Source: Variovorax dokdonensis
Lineage (GTDB): Bacteria; Pseudomonadota; Gammaproteobacteria; Burkholderiales; Burkholderiaceae_C
Reading direction: 5' to 3'
DNA: 64,000 nucleotides
NCBI RefSeq assembly: GCF_030316895.1
Contig: NZ_JASZYV010000003.1
Span: 558,001 to 622,000 of the forward strand
Within the stretch, counting starts at the first letter, position 1. Each line of letters begins with the position of its first letter. This document shows positions 40,714 to 50,416 of this stretch, piece by piece. The position numbers and the translations under genes were made by a program. The notes beneath the pieces were generated by a model, which saw only the letters and a list, made by a program, of their open reading frames with translations, did not search any database and was not told where the DNA came from.

Positions 40714-41367
40714 TCAAGGCAGCGAACCCATCAGGTAGACGAAGGTGAAGACGCCGATCCAGACCACGTCCAGAAAGTGCCAGAACATCGACAGGCACAT
40801 CAGGCGGCGGCGGTTGGCCGGGATGAGGCCATGCTTGCTCACCTGCACCATCAGGGTGACGAGCCAGACAATGCCGAACGTGACGTGCAAGCCGTGCGTA
40901 CCCACCAGCGTGAAGAACGACGAGAGGAAGGCGCTGCGCTGCGGACCCGCGCCTTCGTGGATCAGGTGGGCGAATTCGTAGATTTCGACGCCCAGGAACC
41001 CCAGGCCGAACAGGCCGGTGATCGCCAGCCAGAACAGCACCGCGCCCTGGCGGCGGCGCTGCATTTCCAGCATCGCGAAGCCATAGGTGATGGACGAGAA
41101 CAGCAGCAGCGCCGTGTTGAAAGCCACCAGCGACAGGTCGAACAGCTCGGCGCCCGAGGGGCCAGCCGCGTAGCTGCGCCCCAGCACACCGTAGCAGGCG
41201 AACAGCACGGCGAAGATGAGGCAGTCGCTCATCAGGTAGAGCCAGAAGCCCAGCAGCGTGCCGTTCTCCGGATGATGCTCGCGCGTCAGGTAGAAGTGGT
41301 TGGCCGAGCCGCCTTCGGCAGTCGGCGCCGCGCCTGCGGCAGCGGGATTGAGCGTGAGATCAGACAT
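40714..41367 (-). CDS. cyoC: Cytochrome bo3 quinol oxidase subunit III
   Basis: 217 residues; ATG at 41367 overlaps the cyoB stop by 8 bases. Five helices with [40 protein letters not shown] and [26 protein letters not shown], the CyoC pattern. Part of the proton-pumping oxidase. Confidence 0.94.
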   Translation of the reverse strand: MSDLTLNPAAAGAAPTAEGGSANHFYLTREHHPENGTLLGFWLYLMSDCLIFAVLFACYGVLGRSYAAGPSGAELFDLSLVAFNTALLLFSSITYGFAMLEMQRRRQGAVLFWLAITGLFGLGFLGVEIYEFAHLIHEGAGPQRSAFLSSFFTLVGTHGLHVTFGIVWLVTLMVQVSKHGLIPANRRRLMCLSMFWHFLDVVWIGVFTFVYLMGSLP

Positions 41368-43366
41368 GGGCAGCCGCCAGCGCACGGGTGCGCGCTTCTT
41401 CGGTGCGCGTCACTTCATTCGCAGGAATGTGGAAGTCGCGCTTGTAGTTGAAGGTATGGATCAGGGTGGCGATGATGGTGGCCGCGAAGCCGACCACCAC
41501 CACGCCCCAGGCCTGCCAGATCAGGCCGAAGGCACACAGGGCCGACAGCGCGGCGATGACGAAGCCGGCCGCCGTGTTCTTCGGCATGTGGATCGGAATG
41601 AACCCGCCAGTGGGCCGCGCATAGTGGCGACGCTTCATGTCGTACCAGGCGTCACGGTCATGCACGATGGGCGTGAACGCGAAGTTGTAGTCCGGCGGCG
41701 GCGACGAAGTCGACCATTCCAGCGTGCGGCCATCCCACGGGTCGCCCGTGGTATCGCGCAACTGTTCGCGGCGCATGTAGCTCACCACCAGCTGGATCAG
41801 GAAGCAGCCGATGCCGGCGGCGATCAGCAATGCGCCCAGGGCAGCGGCGATGAACCAGGGTTGCAGCGAGCCATCCTCGAAGTGGCTGACGCGGCGCGTG
41901 ACGCCCATCAGGCCGAGCACGTAGAGCGGCATGAAGGCCAGGTAGAAGCCGACCACCCAGAACCAGAAGGACAGCGTGCCCCAGAACTTGTCGAGCTTGT
42001 AGCCGAAAGCCTTCGGGAACCAGAAGTTGATGCCGGCCAGCAAGCCGAACAGCACGCCGCCGATGATCACATTGTGGAAGTGGGCGATCAGGAACAGGCT
42101 GTTGTGCAGCACGAAGTCGGCCGGCGGCACGGCCAGCAGAACACCCGTCATGCCGCCGATCACGAAGGTCAGCATGAAGGCCACGGTCCACATCATGGGC
42201 AGCTCGAAGCGGATGCGGCCCTTGTACATGGTGAACAGCCAGTTGAAGATCTTCGCGCCCGTCGGGATCGAGATGATCATCGTGGTGATCCCGAAGAAGC
42301 TGTTCACGCTGGCGCCCGAGCCCATGGTGAAGAAGTGGTGCAGCCACACCACGTACGACAGGATCGTGATCACCACCGTGGCGTACACCATCGAGGTGTA
42401 GCCGAACAGCCGCTTGCCGCAGAAGGTGGACACCACTTCCGAGAAGATGCCGAACACCGGCAGGACCAGGATGTACACCTCGGGGTGGCCCCAGATCCAG
42501 ATCAGGTTCACGTACATCATGGCGTTGCCGCCAAGGTCGTTGGTGAAGAAGTTGGTGCCGACGTAGCGGTCGAGCGAGAGCAGCGCGAGCACGGCGGTGA
42601 GCACCGGGAAGGCGGCGACGATCAACACGTTGGTGCACAGCGCGGTCCAGGTGAAGACGGGCATCTTCATCATCGTCATGCCCGGTGCGCGCATCTTCAC
42701 GATGGTGGCGATCAGGTTCACGCCCGAAAGCAATGTCCCGACCCCGGCGATCTGCAACGACCAGATGTAGTAGTCGACCCCGACATCAGGACTGTGCAGG
42801 ATGCCCGACAGCGGCGGATAGGCCAGCCAGCCCGTCTTGGCAAACTCGCCCACGAACAGGGAAGCCATGACCAGCACGGCGCCGAACGTGGTCATCCAGA
42901 AGCTGAAGTTGTTCAGGAACGGGAACGCCACGTCGCGCGCACCGATCTGCAGCGGCACCACGTAGTTCATGAACCCGGTCACCAGCGGCATCGCCACGAA
43001 GAAGATCATGATCACGCCGTGGGCGGTGAAGACCTGGTCGTAGTGGTGCGGAGGCAGGTAGCCCATGTTGTCGCCGAAGGCGATGGCCTGCTGGCCGCGC
43101 ATCATCAGCGCATCGGCGAAACCGCGCAGCAGCATCACGATGCCCAGCACGATGTACATGATGCCGATCTTCTTGTGGTCGATGCTGGTGATCCAGTTGT
43201 TCCACAACGGCGACCACCACCGCATGTAGGTGATGAAGCCCAGCAGCGCGATGCCGCCCAGGCACACGGCCGCGAAGGTCACAAGAAGGATGGGCTCGTG
43301 GAAGGGGATCGCCTCCCAGCTCAGGCGGCCCAGGAAGAGCCGGGCAAGGTCAAGGTGTTCTGACAT
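41360..43366 (-). CDS. cyoB: Cytochrome bo3 quinol oxidase subunit I
   Basis: 668 residues with ~15 helices. HDHK-type hallmarks include [84 protein letters not shown] and [11 protein letters not shown] (CuB histidines) plus [33 protein letters not shown]. Contains heme b, heme o3 and CuB. A typical CyoB in length. Confidence 0.97.
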   Translation of the reverse strand: MSEHLDLARLFLGRLSWEAIPFHEPILLVTFAAVCLGGIALLGFITYMRWWSPLWNNWITSIDHKKIGIMYIVLGIVMLLRGFADALMMRGQQAIAFGDNMGYLPPHHYDQVFTAHGVIMIFFVAMPLVTGFMNYVVPLQIGARDVAFPFLNNFSFWMTTFGAVLVMASLFVGEFAKTGWLAYPPLSGILHSPDVGVDYYIWSLQIAGVGTLLSGVNLIATIVKMRAPGMTMMKMPVFTWTALCTNVLIVAAFPVLTAVLALLSLDRYVGTNFFTNDLGGNAMMYVNLIWIWGHPEVYILVLPVFGIFSEVVSTFCGKRLFGYTSMVYATVVITILSYVVWLHHFFTMGSGASVNSFFGITTMIISIPTGAKIFNWLFTMYKGRIRFELPMMWTVAFMLTFVIGGMTGVLLAVPPADFVLHNSLFLIAHFHNVIIGGVLFGLLAGINFWFPKAFGYKLDKFWGTLSFWFWVVGFYLAFMPLYVLGLMGVTRRVSHFEDGSLQPWFIAAALGALLIAAGIGCFLIQLVVSYMRREQLRDTTGDPWDGRTLEWSTSSPPPDYNFAFTPIVHDRDAWYDMKRRHYARPTGGFIPIHMPKNTAAGFVIAALSALCAFGLIWQAWGVVVVGFAATIIATLIHTFNYKRDFHIPANEVTRTEEARTRALAAAHV

Positions 43367-43368
43367 CT

Positions 43369-44439
43369 CTATTCTCGGAAAGTCTCAGCCTGGGCAGCCG
43401 GGGCGCCAGCCACGTCGATCGTGCCGTCGACGCGGCAAAGGCCGGCAACGAAGGTGCGCACCGGCGAATTCGGGTTCTTGGGATCGAGCGCGCGCTTCTC
43501 GATGTCGTAGACGCTGGGCAGGCCCATGCCGCCTTGCGCATCGATGGCCATCATCTGGTGCATGCACATCTTGCCGGCCTCGACGCAGCGATTGAGGATG
43601 GCGTGGTACAGGTCCGGAGCGACGGTGGCCCAGCGGCGCACCGGCTCGCGCTCGCTCGGCTTTTCGAGCGTGAGGTAGCCGCCGCGGTCGAGCGAGCCGC
43701 CAGCGGCCTTGGCCTGCGCGACCCACTTGTCGAAGTCGGCGTCGGTCGTACCGTGGAAGGTGAAGCGCATGTGCGAGAAGCCCGCGCCGCTGTAGTTGGC
43801 CGAGAAGCCCTCGTACGAGCCGGGCTTGTTGATCACTGCGTGCAGCTTGGTCTCCATGCCTGGCATGGCGTAGATCATGCCGGCCAGGGCGGGCACGTAG
43901 AACGAGTTCATGACCGTCGAAGCGGTGATCTTGAAGCGGATCGGCCGATCGACCGGCGCTGCGACATCGTTGACCGTGGCGATGCCCTGCTCGGGATAGA
44001 TGAACAGCCACTTCCAGTCGAGTGCGACGACCTCGATCTCGAGCGGCTTGACGCCCTCGGGAACCGGGCGCTTGGCATCGATGCGGCGCAGGTCGCGGTA
44101 GGGATCGAGCGTGTGGGTGCTGATCCAGGTCACCGCGCCCAGGGCGATGATGATCAGCAGCGGCGCGGCCCAGATCGCCAGTTCGAGCTGAGTGGAGTGG
44201 TCCCACTCGGGCTGGTAGTCGGCGCCGCGATTGGAAGAACGGTATTTCCAGGCGAAGAACACCGTCAGCGCCATCACCGGCACGATGATCAGCAGCATCA
44301 GGACCGTGGAGACCACGATCAGCCTGCCTTGCTGCATGGCGACGTCGCCGGAGGGGTTGAGCAGAACGGTCCCGCAGCCACCCAGCATGAGCAAGGGCAC
44401 CAACAGGAGCAGCCGACGGAGTTTATGGAGGTGTGCCAT
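43369..44439 (-). CDS. cyoA: Cytochrome bo3 quinol oxidase subunit II (lipoprotein)
   Basis: 356 residues from the ATG at 44439 (frame open to 44466). A lipoprotein signal with lipobox LMLGGC is followed by two helices ([28 protein letters not shown] and [22 protein letters not shown]), then a periplasmic cupredoxin domain ([42 protein letters not shown]) lacking the CuA ligands, which identifies a quinol rather than cytochrome oxidase. First gene of cyoABCD-SURF1-regBA. Confidence 0.96.
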   Translation of the reverse strand: MAHLHKLRRLLLLVPLLMLGGCGTVLLNPSGDVAMQQGRLIVVSTVLMLLIIVPVMALTVFFAWKYRSSNRGADYQPEWDHSTQLELAIWAAPLLIIIALGAVTWISTHTLDPYRDLRRIDAKRPVPEGVKPLEIEVVALDWKWLFIYPEQGIATVNDVAAPVDRPIRFKITASTVMNSFYVPALAGMIYAMPGMETKLHAVINKPGSYEGFSANYSGAGFSHMRFTFHGTTDADFDKWVAQAKAAGGSLDRGGYLTLEKPSEREPVRRWATVAPDLYHAILNRCVEAGKMCMHQMMAIDAQGGMGLPSVYDIEKRALDPKNPNSPVRTFVAGLCRVDGTIDVAGAPAAQAETFRE

Positions 44440-44506
44440 GCCTGGAAAATGTGCAAGTGTGCGCAAAACCCCGGGAATCTAGTCGTTTTCCCCCTCTTTC
44501 GCGAGT

Positions 44507-44534
44507 GGACGTTTTGTCCTATGGCGAAACGTCC
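44507..44534. promoter_or_regulatory. Inverted repeat GGACGTTT-N12-AAACGTCC
   Basis: Eight-base perfect arms with 12 bases between, in the 169-base gap between cyoA and the divergent MHS transporter. The symmetry and place suit an operator for a regulator of one or both genes; RegA itself prefers other sequences, so this may be another protein. Confidence 0.5.
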
Positions 44535-44608
44535 GAGATGGTGACATGCTCGCGGGGTTTCAAAAAGGCACCTTCCGCAAGGTCCCTCTTTCCATACAGC
44601 ACCAGAAG

Positions 44609-45958
44609 ATGTCGAGCACCCACCTGCCCACCGCCGATTCCGAAACCCCCGCCGAGCGGGCTCGTGAACTCCAGCAGATCCATGAGGAGCGCTCGCATGT
44701 CACGCCCGGCGAGATCGCCGTGGGCGTGGTGATCGGCCGCGCTTCTGAGTATTTCGACTTTTTCGTCTACGGCATCGCGTCCGTGCTGGTCTTTCCGACC
44801 CTGTTCTTCCCGTTCAAGGATCCGCTGCAGGCCACGCTCTGGTCCTTCGTCATCTTTTCGTTTGCCTTCATCGCGCGCCCGTTGGGCACCGTGATCTCAA
44901 TGAAGATCCAGACCCGCTTCAACCGCGAAGTCAAGCTCACCGTGGCCCTGTTCCTCCTGGGCATCTGCACCGTGGGGATCGCCTTCCTGCCCGGCTACGC
45001 CACGCTGGGCTTCGGCGCGGTGATCGTCCTCTCGCTACTTCGCACCGGCCAGGGGCTGGCACTTGGCGGTTCGTGGGACGGCCTGCCTTCGCTGCTCGCG
45101 CTCAACGCACCTGCCGGCAAGCGCGGCTGGTACGCCATGATCGGCCAACTGGGCGCACCGCTCGGCTTCGTGCTGGCCAGTTCGCTTTTCGCCTATCTCT
45201 ATTCGAGTCTGCCGCAGGAAGACTTCCTGTCCTTCGGATGGCGCTATGCCTTCTTCGTCGCGTTTGCGATCAACGTGGTGGCGCTTTTCGCCCGTCTGCG
45301 GCTGGTGGCCACCGACGAGTACCGCCACATGCTCGAAGAGCGCGAGCTGGCCCCCGTCCCGGTGTCGGAACTGGCAGGCACGCAAGGCCACAACATCCTG
45401 ATCGGCGCCTTCGCAGCATTGGCGAGTTACGCACTGTTTCACCTGATCACGGTTTTCCCGCTGTCCTGGATCCGCCTGAACAACCCGGAGTTGCTCACCC
45501 GATTCCTGGTCGTGCAGGTGGTGGGGGCATTCCTCTGCGGCGCCGGTGTGGTGGGCTCAGGATGGCTGGCCGATCGGTTCGGACGCCGTAGCACCCTCGG
45601 CTCGTTGGCCATTGCCATCGGCGTCTTCAGCCTGGCGATGCCCTGGCTGCTGAGCACGTCCAGCGGATACATCGGCAAGGACCTCTTCCTTCTGGTGGGC
45701 TTCGTGCTCCTGGGCCTTTCTTACGGACAGGCCGCCGGCGCCGTGACGGCCAATTTCGAACTGCGCTATCGGTACATGGGCGCGGCACTGACCTCCGATG
45801 TCGCCTGGCTGATCGGCGCCGCCTTCGCACCGCTGGTGGCACTGGGCCTGGCCGCACATTTCGGCTTGCCTTACGTCAGCATCTACCTCTTGTCGGGCGT
45901 GGTGTGCACGTTGGTCGCACTGCGGTTGAACAAGGCGCTGACGGCGCGCTCCGACTGA
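44609..45958 (+). CDS. MHS-family (metabolite:H+) MFS transporter
   Basis: 449 residues from the ATG at 44609 (frame open to 44546). VVIGRASEYFDFFVYGIASVLVFPTLFFPFKDPLQATLWSFVIFSFAFIARPLGTVI is the MHS opening, with SLLRTGQGLALGGSWDGLPSLLAL and the central loop. Members take up citrate, osmolytes, aromatic acids or similar compounds. Divergent from cyoA; a terminator follows. Confidence 0.92.
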   Translation: MSSTHLPTADSETPAERARELQQIHEERSHVTPGEIAVGVVIGRASEYFDFFVYGIASVLVFPTLFFPFKDPLQATLWSFVIFSFAFIARPLGTVISMKIQTRFNREVKLTVALFLLGICTVGIAFLPGYATLGFGAVIVLSLLRTGQGLALGGSWDGLPSLLALNAPAGKRGWYAMIGQLGAPLGFVLASSLFAYLYSSLPQEDFLSFGWRYAFFVAFAINVVALFARLRLVATDEYRHMLEERELAPVPVSELAGTQGHNILIGAFAALASYALFHLITVFPLSWIRLNNPELLTRFLVVQVVGAFLCGAGVVGSGWLADRFGRRSTLGSLAIAIGVFSLAMPWLLSTSSGYIGKDLFLLVGFVLLGLSYGQAAGAVTANFELRYRYMGAALTSDVAWLIGAAFAPLVALGLAAHFGLPYVSIYLLSGVVCTLVALRLNKALTARSD

Positions 45959-45984
45959 GGTCGGCAACCCCGAAAACACGTACG

Positions 45985-46012
45985 AAGGGCGCCCGAGGGC
46001 GCCCTTTTTTGT
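45985..46012 (+). terminator. Rho-independent terminator after MHS transporter
   Basis: GGGCGCC-CGA-GGGCGCCC stem with AAG flanks followed by six T residues, 26 bases after the transporter stop. Confidence 0.85.
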
Positions 46013-46033
46013 CTGGGCAGAAAGAGAAGTCGC

Positions 46034-46564
46034 ATGGCCAAGCTCGTCTTCGGAATGAATCAGTCCCTCGACGGTTACGTCGACCACACGGCCTTTGCGC
46101 CCGGGCGCACCCTCTTTCGCCACTTCATCGAGGAAGCACGGCAGCAAACGGGCAGCATCTACGGTCGCGGAATCTACGAATTGATGCGCTACTGGGACGA
46201 CGAGCATCCCGAATGGGATGAAGACGAGCGCGCCTTTGCGGCGGCCTGGCGCCGGCAGCCCAAGTGGGTCGCCTCGCGAACCCTGGAATCGGTCGGCGCG
46301 AACGCAAGCCTGCTGGGAGAAGATCTGGAAGGTGCGATCCGCGCCTTGAAGGACGAGCGCGACGGTGAAATCGAGGTGGCTGGTCCTCGTTTGGCGCACA
46401 GCCTCACCGAGATGGGTTTGATCGATGAATACCGCATCTACCTGCACCCCGTCGTGCTGGGGAGGGGCTCACCCTATTTCGCCGGCCCCCGGCCGCGCCT
46501 GCGACTGGTGAGCTCCGATCGGGTGGACGAGGATGTGATCCGACTGGTCTATCGCCCGGCGTAG
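46034..46564 (+). CDS. DHFR/RibD-C-fold reductase family protein
   Basis: 176 residues: KLVFGMNQSLDGYVDH, GSIYGRGIYELMRYWDDE, LKDERDGEIEVAGPRLAHSLTEMGLIDEYRIYLHPVVLGRGSPYFAG match the RibD C-terminal/dihydrofolate-reductase-like superfamily, which use NADPH. Stand-alone members have unknown substrates. Begins 20 bases after the terminator. Confidence 0.88.
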   Translation: MAKLVFGMNQSLDGYVDHTAFAPGRTLFRHFIEEARQQTGSIYGRGIYELMRYWDDEHPEWDEDERAFAAAWRRQPKWVASRTLESVGANASLLGEDLEGAIRALKDERDGEIEVAGPRLAHSLTEMGLIDEYRIYLHPVVLGRGSPYFAGPRPRLRLVSSDRVDEDVIRLVYRPA

Positions 46565-46572
46565 CGCCCAGC

Positions 46573-46800
46573 CTAGCGGGCCATTGCCGGCTCGCGCATC
46601 GGCCAGAAGAATGTGATGCCTTCGCGTGCGCACAGGGCCCGCGCTTCCAGTTCCGACAATTCGCTGACCGTCACGCCGTCGTCGAGTTCGGCCCGCGTCA
46701 TCGGATGCGAGATGGCCGCGGCCTGCGGCATCGGGCGGGCGGCCTGCACGGGTTTGGCGGCTGCGGGCTCACGGTGGCGGGACTGAAACAAGCTGCGCAT
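46573..46800 (-). CDS. Short hypothetical protein
   Basis: 75 residues from the ATG at 46800, or 115 from the ATG at 46920. MRSLFQSRHREPAAAKPVQAARPMPQ ... TRAELDDGVTVSELSELEARALCAREGITFFWPMREP. Largely disordered N-half; no family recognised. It converges with the DHFR-like gene. Confidence 0.45.
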   Translation of the reverse strand: MRSLFQSRHREPAAAKPVQAARPMPQAAAISHPMTRAELDDGVTVSELSELEARALCAREGITFFWPMREPAMAR

Positions 46801-47029
46801 GTCGGACTTAGTGATCGAGTCGGTGTGTAACGCATTGTGATTACTTTTCTGCACCCGGGACAGGTAAAAATGCACACCTAAGTACGAACGTTCTGCTTTC
46901 GTCTCAGAAATTTCGCACACGATCCCCGCTTGACGCCGAGCTCCCGTCTCCGTGGGTGCACCGTCGGCGGGCGGAACGCTTTATGCATGCTGCGGCGCAC
47001 CATCCCAAAGGTAGATCCAGGAGCGCCCC

Positions 47030-47470
47030 ATGTTGGACAAGACCCAGACCCAGTTTTCGCATGTCAAGCCCGGTGACACGAAATTCGTCGGCGGCGGACT
47101 GCGCGATTTCTTCCTCTACCGCGATCTGGGCATTGCCCAGGCTACGAATGGCAAGGTCATCGCCCACCTGGTCAAGGCCAACCTGCCCCCAGAGGAGGGC
47201 ACGGGTTGGCACCGCCATGAGGCGGACTTTCAGATCGTGATCATGATGAAGGGCTGGGCCCGCTTCATGTACGAGGACAAGGAAACGCTGGTCGAAGCGG
47301 GCGATGTGGTTCACCAGCGACCGGGTATCCGGCACTACCTGTTCGACTATTCACCGGACATGGAGTACCTGGAGATCGTGTCGCCGGCAGACTTCAAGAG
47401 CATCGACGTCGAGCCTGCGGCGCAAATCCCCAAGCCCACGCCCTGGCCCGCGCAGCGGACCGAAGACTAG
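47030..47470 (+). CDS. Small cupin protein
   Basis: 146 residues with ribosome binding site AGGAG ahead. The cupin barrel has GTGWHRHEADFQIVIMMKGWARFMYEDKETLVEAGDVVHQRPGIRHYLFDYSPDMEYLEIVSP, with HxH and a third His for a metal. Such single-domain cupins can be dioxygenases, isomerases or binding proteins; substrate unknown. Confidence 0.85.
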   Translation: MLDKTQTQFSHVKPGDTKFVGGGLRDFFLYRDLGIAQATNGKVIAHLVKANLPPEEGTGWHRHEADFQIVIMMKGWARFMYEDKETLVEAGDVVHQRPGIRHYLFDYSPDMEYLEIVSPADFKSIDVEPAAQIPKPTPWPAQRTED

Positions 47471-47605
47471 CTAGTGGGGCCGCTTGGGCGCGTCCAGTTT
47501 GTCGTGCCGCAAGGCCTCGTCTTCCATCAGTTCGAACCACATCGCGTTGAGCACAGCAAAGGCGGCCGCCAGGGGCAGGCCGAGAATCCAGGCGAAGTAC
47601 CACAT
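47471..47605 (-). CDS. cydX: CydX small subunit of cytochrome bd oxidase
   Basis: 44 residues from the ATG at 47605. MWYFAWILGLPLAAAFAVLNAMWFELMEDE is the CydX/YbgT signature: one membrane helix then an acidic turn. Stabilises the heme b595/d site. Lies 19 bases after cydB. Confidence 0.93.
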   Translation of the reverse strand: MWYFAWILGLPLAAAFAVLNAMWFELMEDEALRHDKLDAPKRPH

Positions 47606-47624
47606 GTGAAGGCTCCCTTGGGTT

Positions 47625-48779
47625 TCAGTAGGCGTGGTCGCGCCCTTCGGCGATGTCGTCGGCACTCACCTTGCCGCGCATGATCGAATAGACCCAGCTG
47701 GTGTAAGCCAGGATCAACGGCAGGAAGATCAGCACGCACACGAGCATGATGAACAGCGTGGTGTGGCTGGACGAAGAATCCCACACCGTCATGCTCATTC
47801 GCGGATCGACCGTCGAGGGCAGGATGATGGGGAACATCGACACCCCCACGCTGAGGATGATGCCGGCGATCCCCACGCCGCTCATGATCAGCGCCAGCAA
47901 TGGCCTGCTTGCCAGCATCAGCACCCAGGCAAGTGCAGCGCCGGCCAGGCCCAGCACCGGCACCACGTAGAGCATGGGCTGCGCCGCGTAGTTGGCGAAC
48001 CATGCACCAGCCACCGGCTCGACCGTCTTGGCCAGCGGGTTGGAAGGGCCAGTGGTCGAGATGTCGCTGGTGATCTGGAAGCCGCCGATGAACATGAACA
48101 GCAGCACCCCGCCCAGCAGGAACAACACGACGGTCAACAGCGCCGCCATGCTGCCGATGCGGCGCGCACGCGCCGCCACCTCACCATCCGTCTTGAGTTG
48201 CAGCCAGGCGGCGCCATGCATCGCGATCATCGCCACGGACACCAGCCCGCACAGCAAGGCGTAGGGATTGAGCAGGCCGAAGAAGCTGCCCAGGTAGTGG
48301 ATCTGCATGTCGTCTTCGAGCTTGAACGGCACACCCTGCAGCACGTTGCCCATCGCCACGCCGCAGATCAGTGCGGGCACGATGCCGCAGAAGAACAGGA
48401 TCCAGTCCCAGCGTGTGCGCCATGCGGCGTCCTCGTTCTTGCTCCGGAACTTGATGGCCACCGGTCGCAGGATCAGCGCGAACAGGATGATGAACATCGC
48501 CAGATAGAACCCCGAGAACGACACGGCGTACAAATGCGGCCAGGCGGCGAAGATCGCGCCTCCGCCGAGCAGCAGCCAGACCTGGTTGCCTTCCCAGACC
48601 GGACCGAAGGCGTTGATCACCACCCGTCGCTCCAGGTCCGTCTTGCCGACGAACGGCAAGAGCATGCCGGCGCCCAGGTCGAAGCCGTCCGTCACGGCAA
48701 AGCCGACCAGCACCACGCCCATCAGCAGCCACCAGATGACGCGCAGGACGTCGTAGGAAATCAGTTCATGCAAGATCAT
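47625..48779 (-). CDS. cydB: Cytochrome bd ubiquinol oxidase subunit II
   Basis: 384 residues, about nine helices: WWLLMGVVLVGFAVTDGFDLGAGMLLPFVGKTDLERRVVINAFGPVWEGNQVWLLLGGGAIFAAWPHLYAVSFSGFYLAMF is the CydB N-terminal segment. High-affinity oxygen-using oxidase subunit. 12 bases after cydA. Confidence 0.96.
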   Translation of the reverse strand: MILHELISYDVLRVIWWLLMGVVLVGFAVTDGFDLGAGMLLPFVGKTDLERRVVINAFGPVWEGNQVWLLLGGGAIFAAWPHLYAVSFSGFYLAMFIILFALILRPVAIKFRSKNEDAAWRTRWDWILFFCGIVPALICGVAMGNVLQGVPFKLEDDMQIHYLGSFFGLLNPYALLCGLVSVAMIAMHGAAWLQLKTDGEVAARARRIGSMAALLTVVLFLLGGVLLFMFIGGFQITSDISTTGPSNPLAKTVEPVAGAWFANYAAQPMLYVVPVLGLAGAALAWVLMLASRPLLALIMSGVGIAGIILSVGVSMFPIILPSTVDPRMSMTVWDSSSSHTTLFIMLVCVLIFLPLILAYTSWVYSIMRGKVSADDIAEGRDHAY

Positions 48780-48791
48780 GTCGTGCCCTCC

Positions 48792-50390
48792 TCATTCGGC
48801 ACCGGCCGGAGAGACCGGCGGTGTCCAGTTTCCGCGCCGGCGTGCGTCGGCGATCGTCTCGGCCCTGAGCTCCGGCCCCTTGCGGATGGCCTTGAGCAGA
48901 AGCTTCCATTCGATGATGAGCAGTACCGTGTAGAGCAAGGTGTAGATCACCAGTGTCAGCAGCACGGTACTGGCGCCCAGGTTGGACACGGCCACCGCGG
49001 TGGGCAGCACCCCTTCGATCACCCAGGGCTGGCGCCCCAGCTCGGCAACGATCCAGCCGCATTCGGCGGCCAGGAATGGCAGGGGAATGCTCCACACCGC
49101 CACATGCAGCAGCCAGCGGTGCTTGTCCAGGCTGCGCCGGGCGGACAGCACGAAGAAGGTGCCGGTCAGCAGAATGAAGAAGATGCCAAGTCCGACCATG
49201 ACGCGGAAGGACCAGTAGAGCGGCGCGACGGGCGGCACGGTGTCCCACGCGGCCTTGGTGATCTGCTCTGGCGTGGCCTTGCGCGGGTCGTCCACATAGC
49301 GCTTGAGCAGGAGCGCATAGCCCAGGTTGCCGCCGTGGGCCTGGAAGGTGAGCTTCGCGTCCTGGGGGATGTTGGCTGTGCTGCCGGCCGCGCGGATCTT
49401 CTGCAGCGCGTCGTAGGCATTGATGCCGCTGGCAATGCGCTGCTCGGCCTTCTTCTGCAATTCGATGATGCCGGGGATCTCGGTGGTCAGCGATCGCGTG
49501 CCGATGAGGCCCATCACCCAGGGGATGTGCACGGCGAAGTGCGTCTCGCGCGCCTCCTGATCGGGAAAGCCGAAGGCGGTGAACGCCGCGGGCGCGGGCT
49601 CCGTCTCCCACATGGCTTCAATGGCGGCGAGCTTCATCTTCTGGTGCTCGGTCGACAGGTAGCCGCTTTCGTCGCCCAGAACCACGACGGACAGCGACGC
49701 AGCCAGGCCGAAAGAAGCCGCCACCGTCATCGAACGCTTGGCCAACTCGATATGCCGCCCCTTGAGCAGGTACCAGGCCGACACGCCCAGCACGAACAGC
49801 GCCGCCACTGTGTAGCCGGCCGAGACGGTGTGCACGAACTTGGCTTGCGCCACGGGGTTGGTCAGCACCTCGAAGAAGTTGTCCACCTCCATGCGCATGG
49901 TCTGCGGATTGAAGGCCGAACCGACCGGGTTCTGCATCCAGCCGTTGGCAATGAGGATCCAGAGCGCCGAGAAGTTCGAGCCCAGCGCCACCGCCCAGGT
50001 GGCGACCAGGTGGCCCACCTTCGACATGCGCTCCCAGCCGAAGAAGAACAGGCCGACGAAGGTGGCCTCGAGGAAGAAGGCCATCAGTGCCTCGATGGCC
50101 AGCGGCGCACCGAAGATGTCGCCCACGTAGTGGCTGTAGTAGGACCAGTTCATGCCGAACTGGAACTCCATGACCACGCCCGTGGCAACGCCCATCGCGA
50201 AGTTGATCCCGAAAAGAATGCCCCAGAACTTCGTCATGTCGCGCCAGATGGGCCGACCGGTCATGACATACACGGTCTCCATGATCGCCAGCAGGATCGA
50301 CAAGCCCAGCGTCAACGGCACGAACAGGAAGTGATAGAGCGCCGTGAGTGCGAACTGCAATCGCGACAGCGCAACGATGTCCAAGTCCAT
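48792..50390 (-). CDS. cydA: Cytochrome bd ubiquinol oxidase subunit I
   Basis: 532 residues from the ATG at 50390. LSRLQFALTALYHFLFVPLTLGLSILLAIMETVYVMTGRPIW gives the heme b595 His ligand region; GWERMSKVGHLVATWAVALGSNFSALWILIANGWMQNPVG the heme ligands; the quinone-binding Q-loop (residues ~255-330, GDESGYLSTEHQKMKLAAIEAMWETEPAPAAFTAFGFPDQEARETHF) is a full-length CydA form. Reduces oxygen to water without pumping protons. Confidence 0.96.
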   Translation of the reverse strand: MDLDIVALSRLQFALTALYHFLFVPLTLGLSILLAIMETVYVMTGRPIWRDMTKFWGILFGINFAMGVATGVVMEFQFGMNWSYYSHYVGDIFGAPLAIEALMAFFLEATFVGLFFFGWERMSKVGHLVATWAVALGSNFSALWILIANGWMQNPVGSAFNPQTMRMEVDNFFEVLTNPVAQAKFVHTVSAGYTVAALFVLGVSAWYLLKGRHIELAKRSMTVAASFGLAASLSVVVLGDESGYLSTEHQKMKLAAIEAMWETEPAPAAFTAFGFPDQEARETHFAVHIPWVMGLIGTRSLTTEIPGIIELQKKAEQRIASGINAYDALQKIRAAGSTANIPQDAKLTFQAHGGNLGYALLLKRYVDDPRKATPEQITKAAWDTVPPVAPLYWSFRVMVGLGIFFILLTGTFFVLSARRSLDKHRWLLHVAVWSIPLPFLAAECGWIVAELGRQPWVIEGVLPTAVAVSNLGASTVLLTLVIYTLLYTVLLIIEWKLLLKAIRKGPELRAETIADARRRGNWTPPVSPAGAE

Positions 50391-50416
50391 GTGGATTCCC
50401 TTCTCTTTGAATCTTC

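Noticed and set aside
41300..43363. 687-residue plus-strand ORF opposite cyoB
   Set aside because: Shadow of cyoB; His/Glu/Gln/Arg-rich sequence typical of antisense frames in GC-rich DNA.
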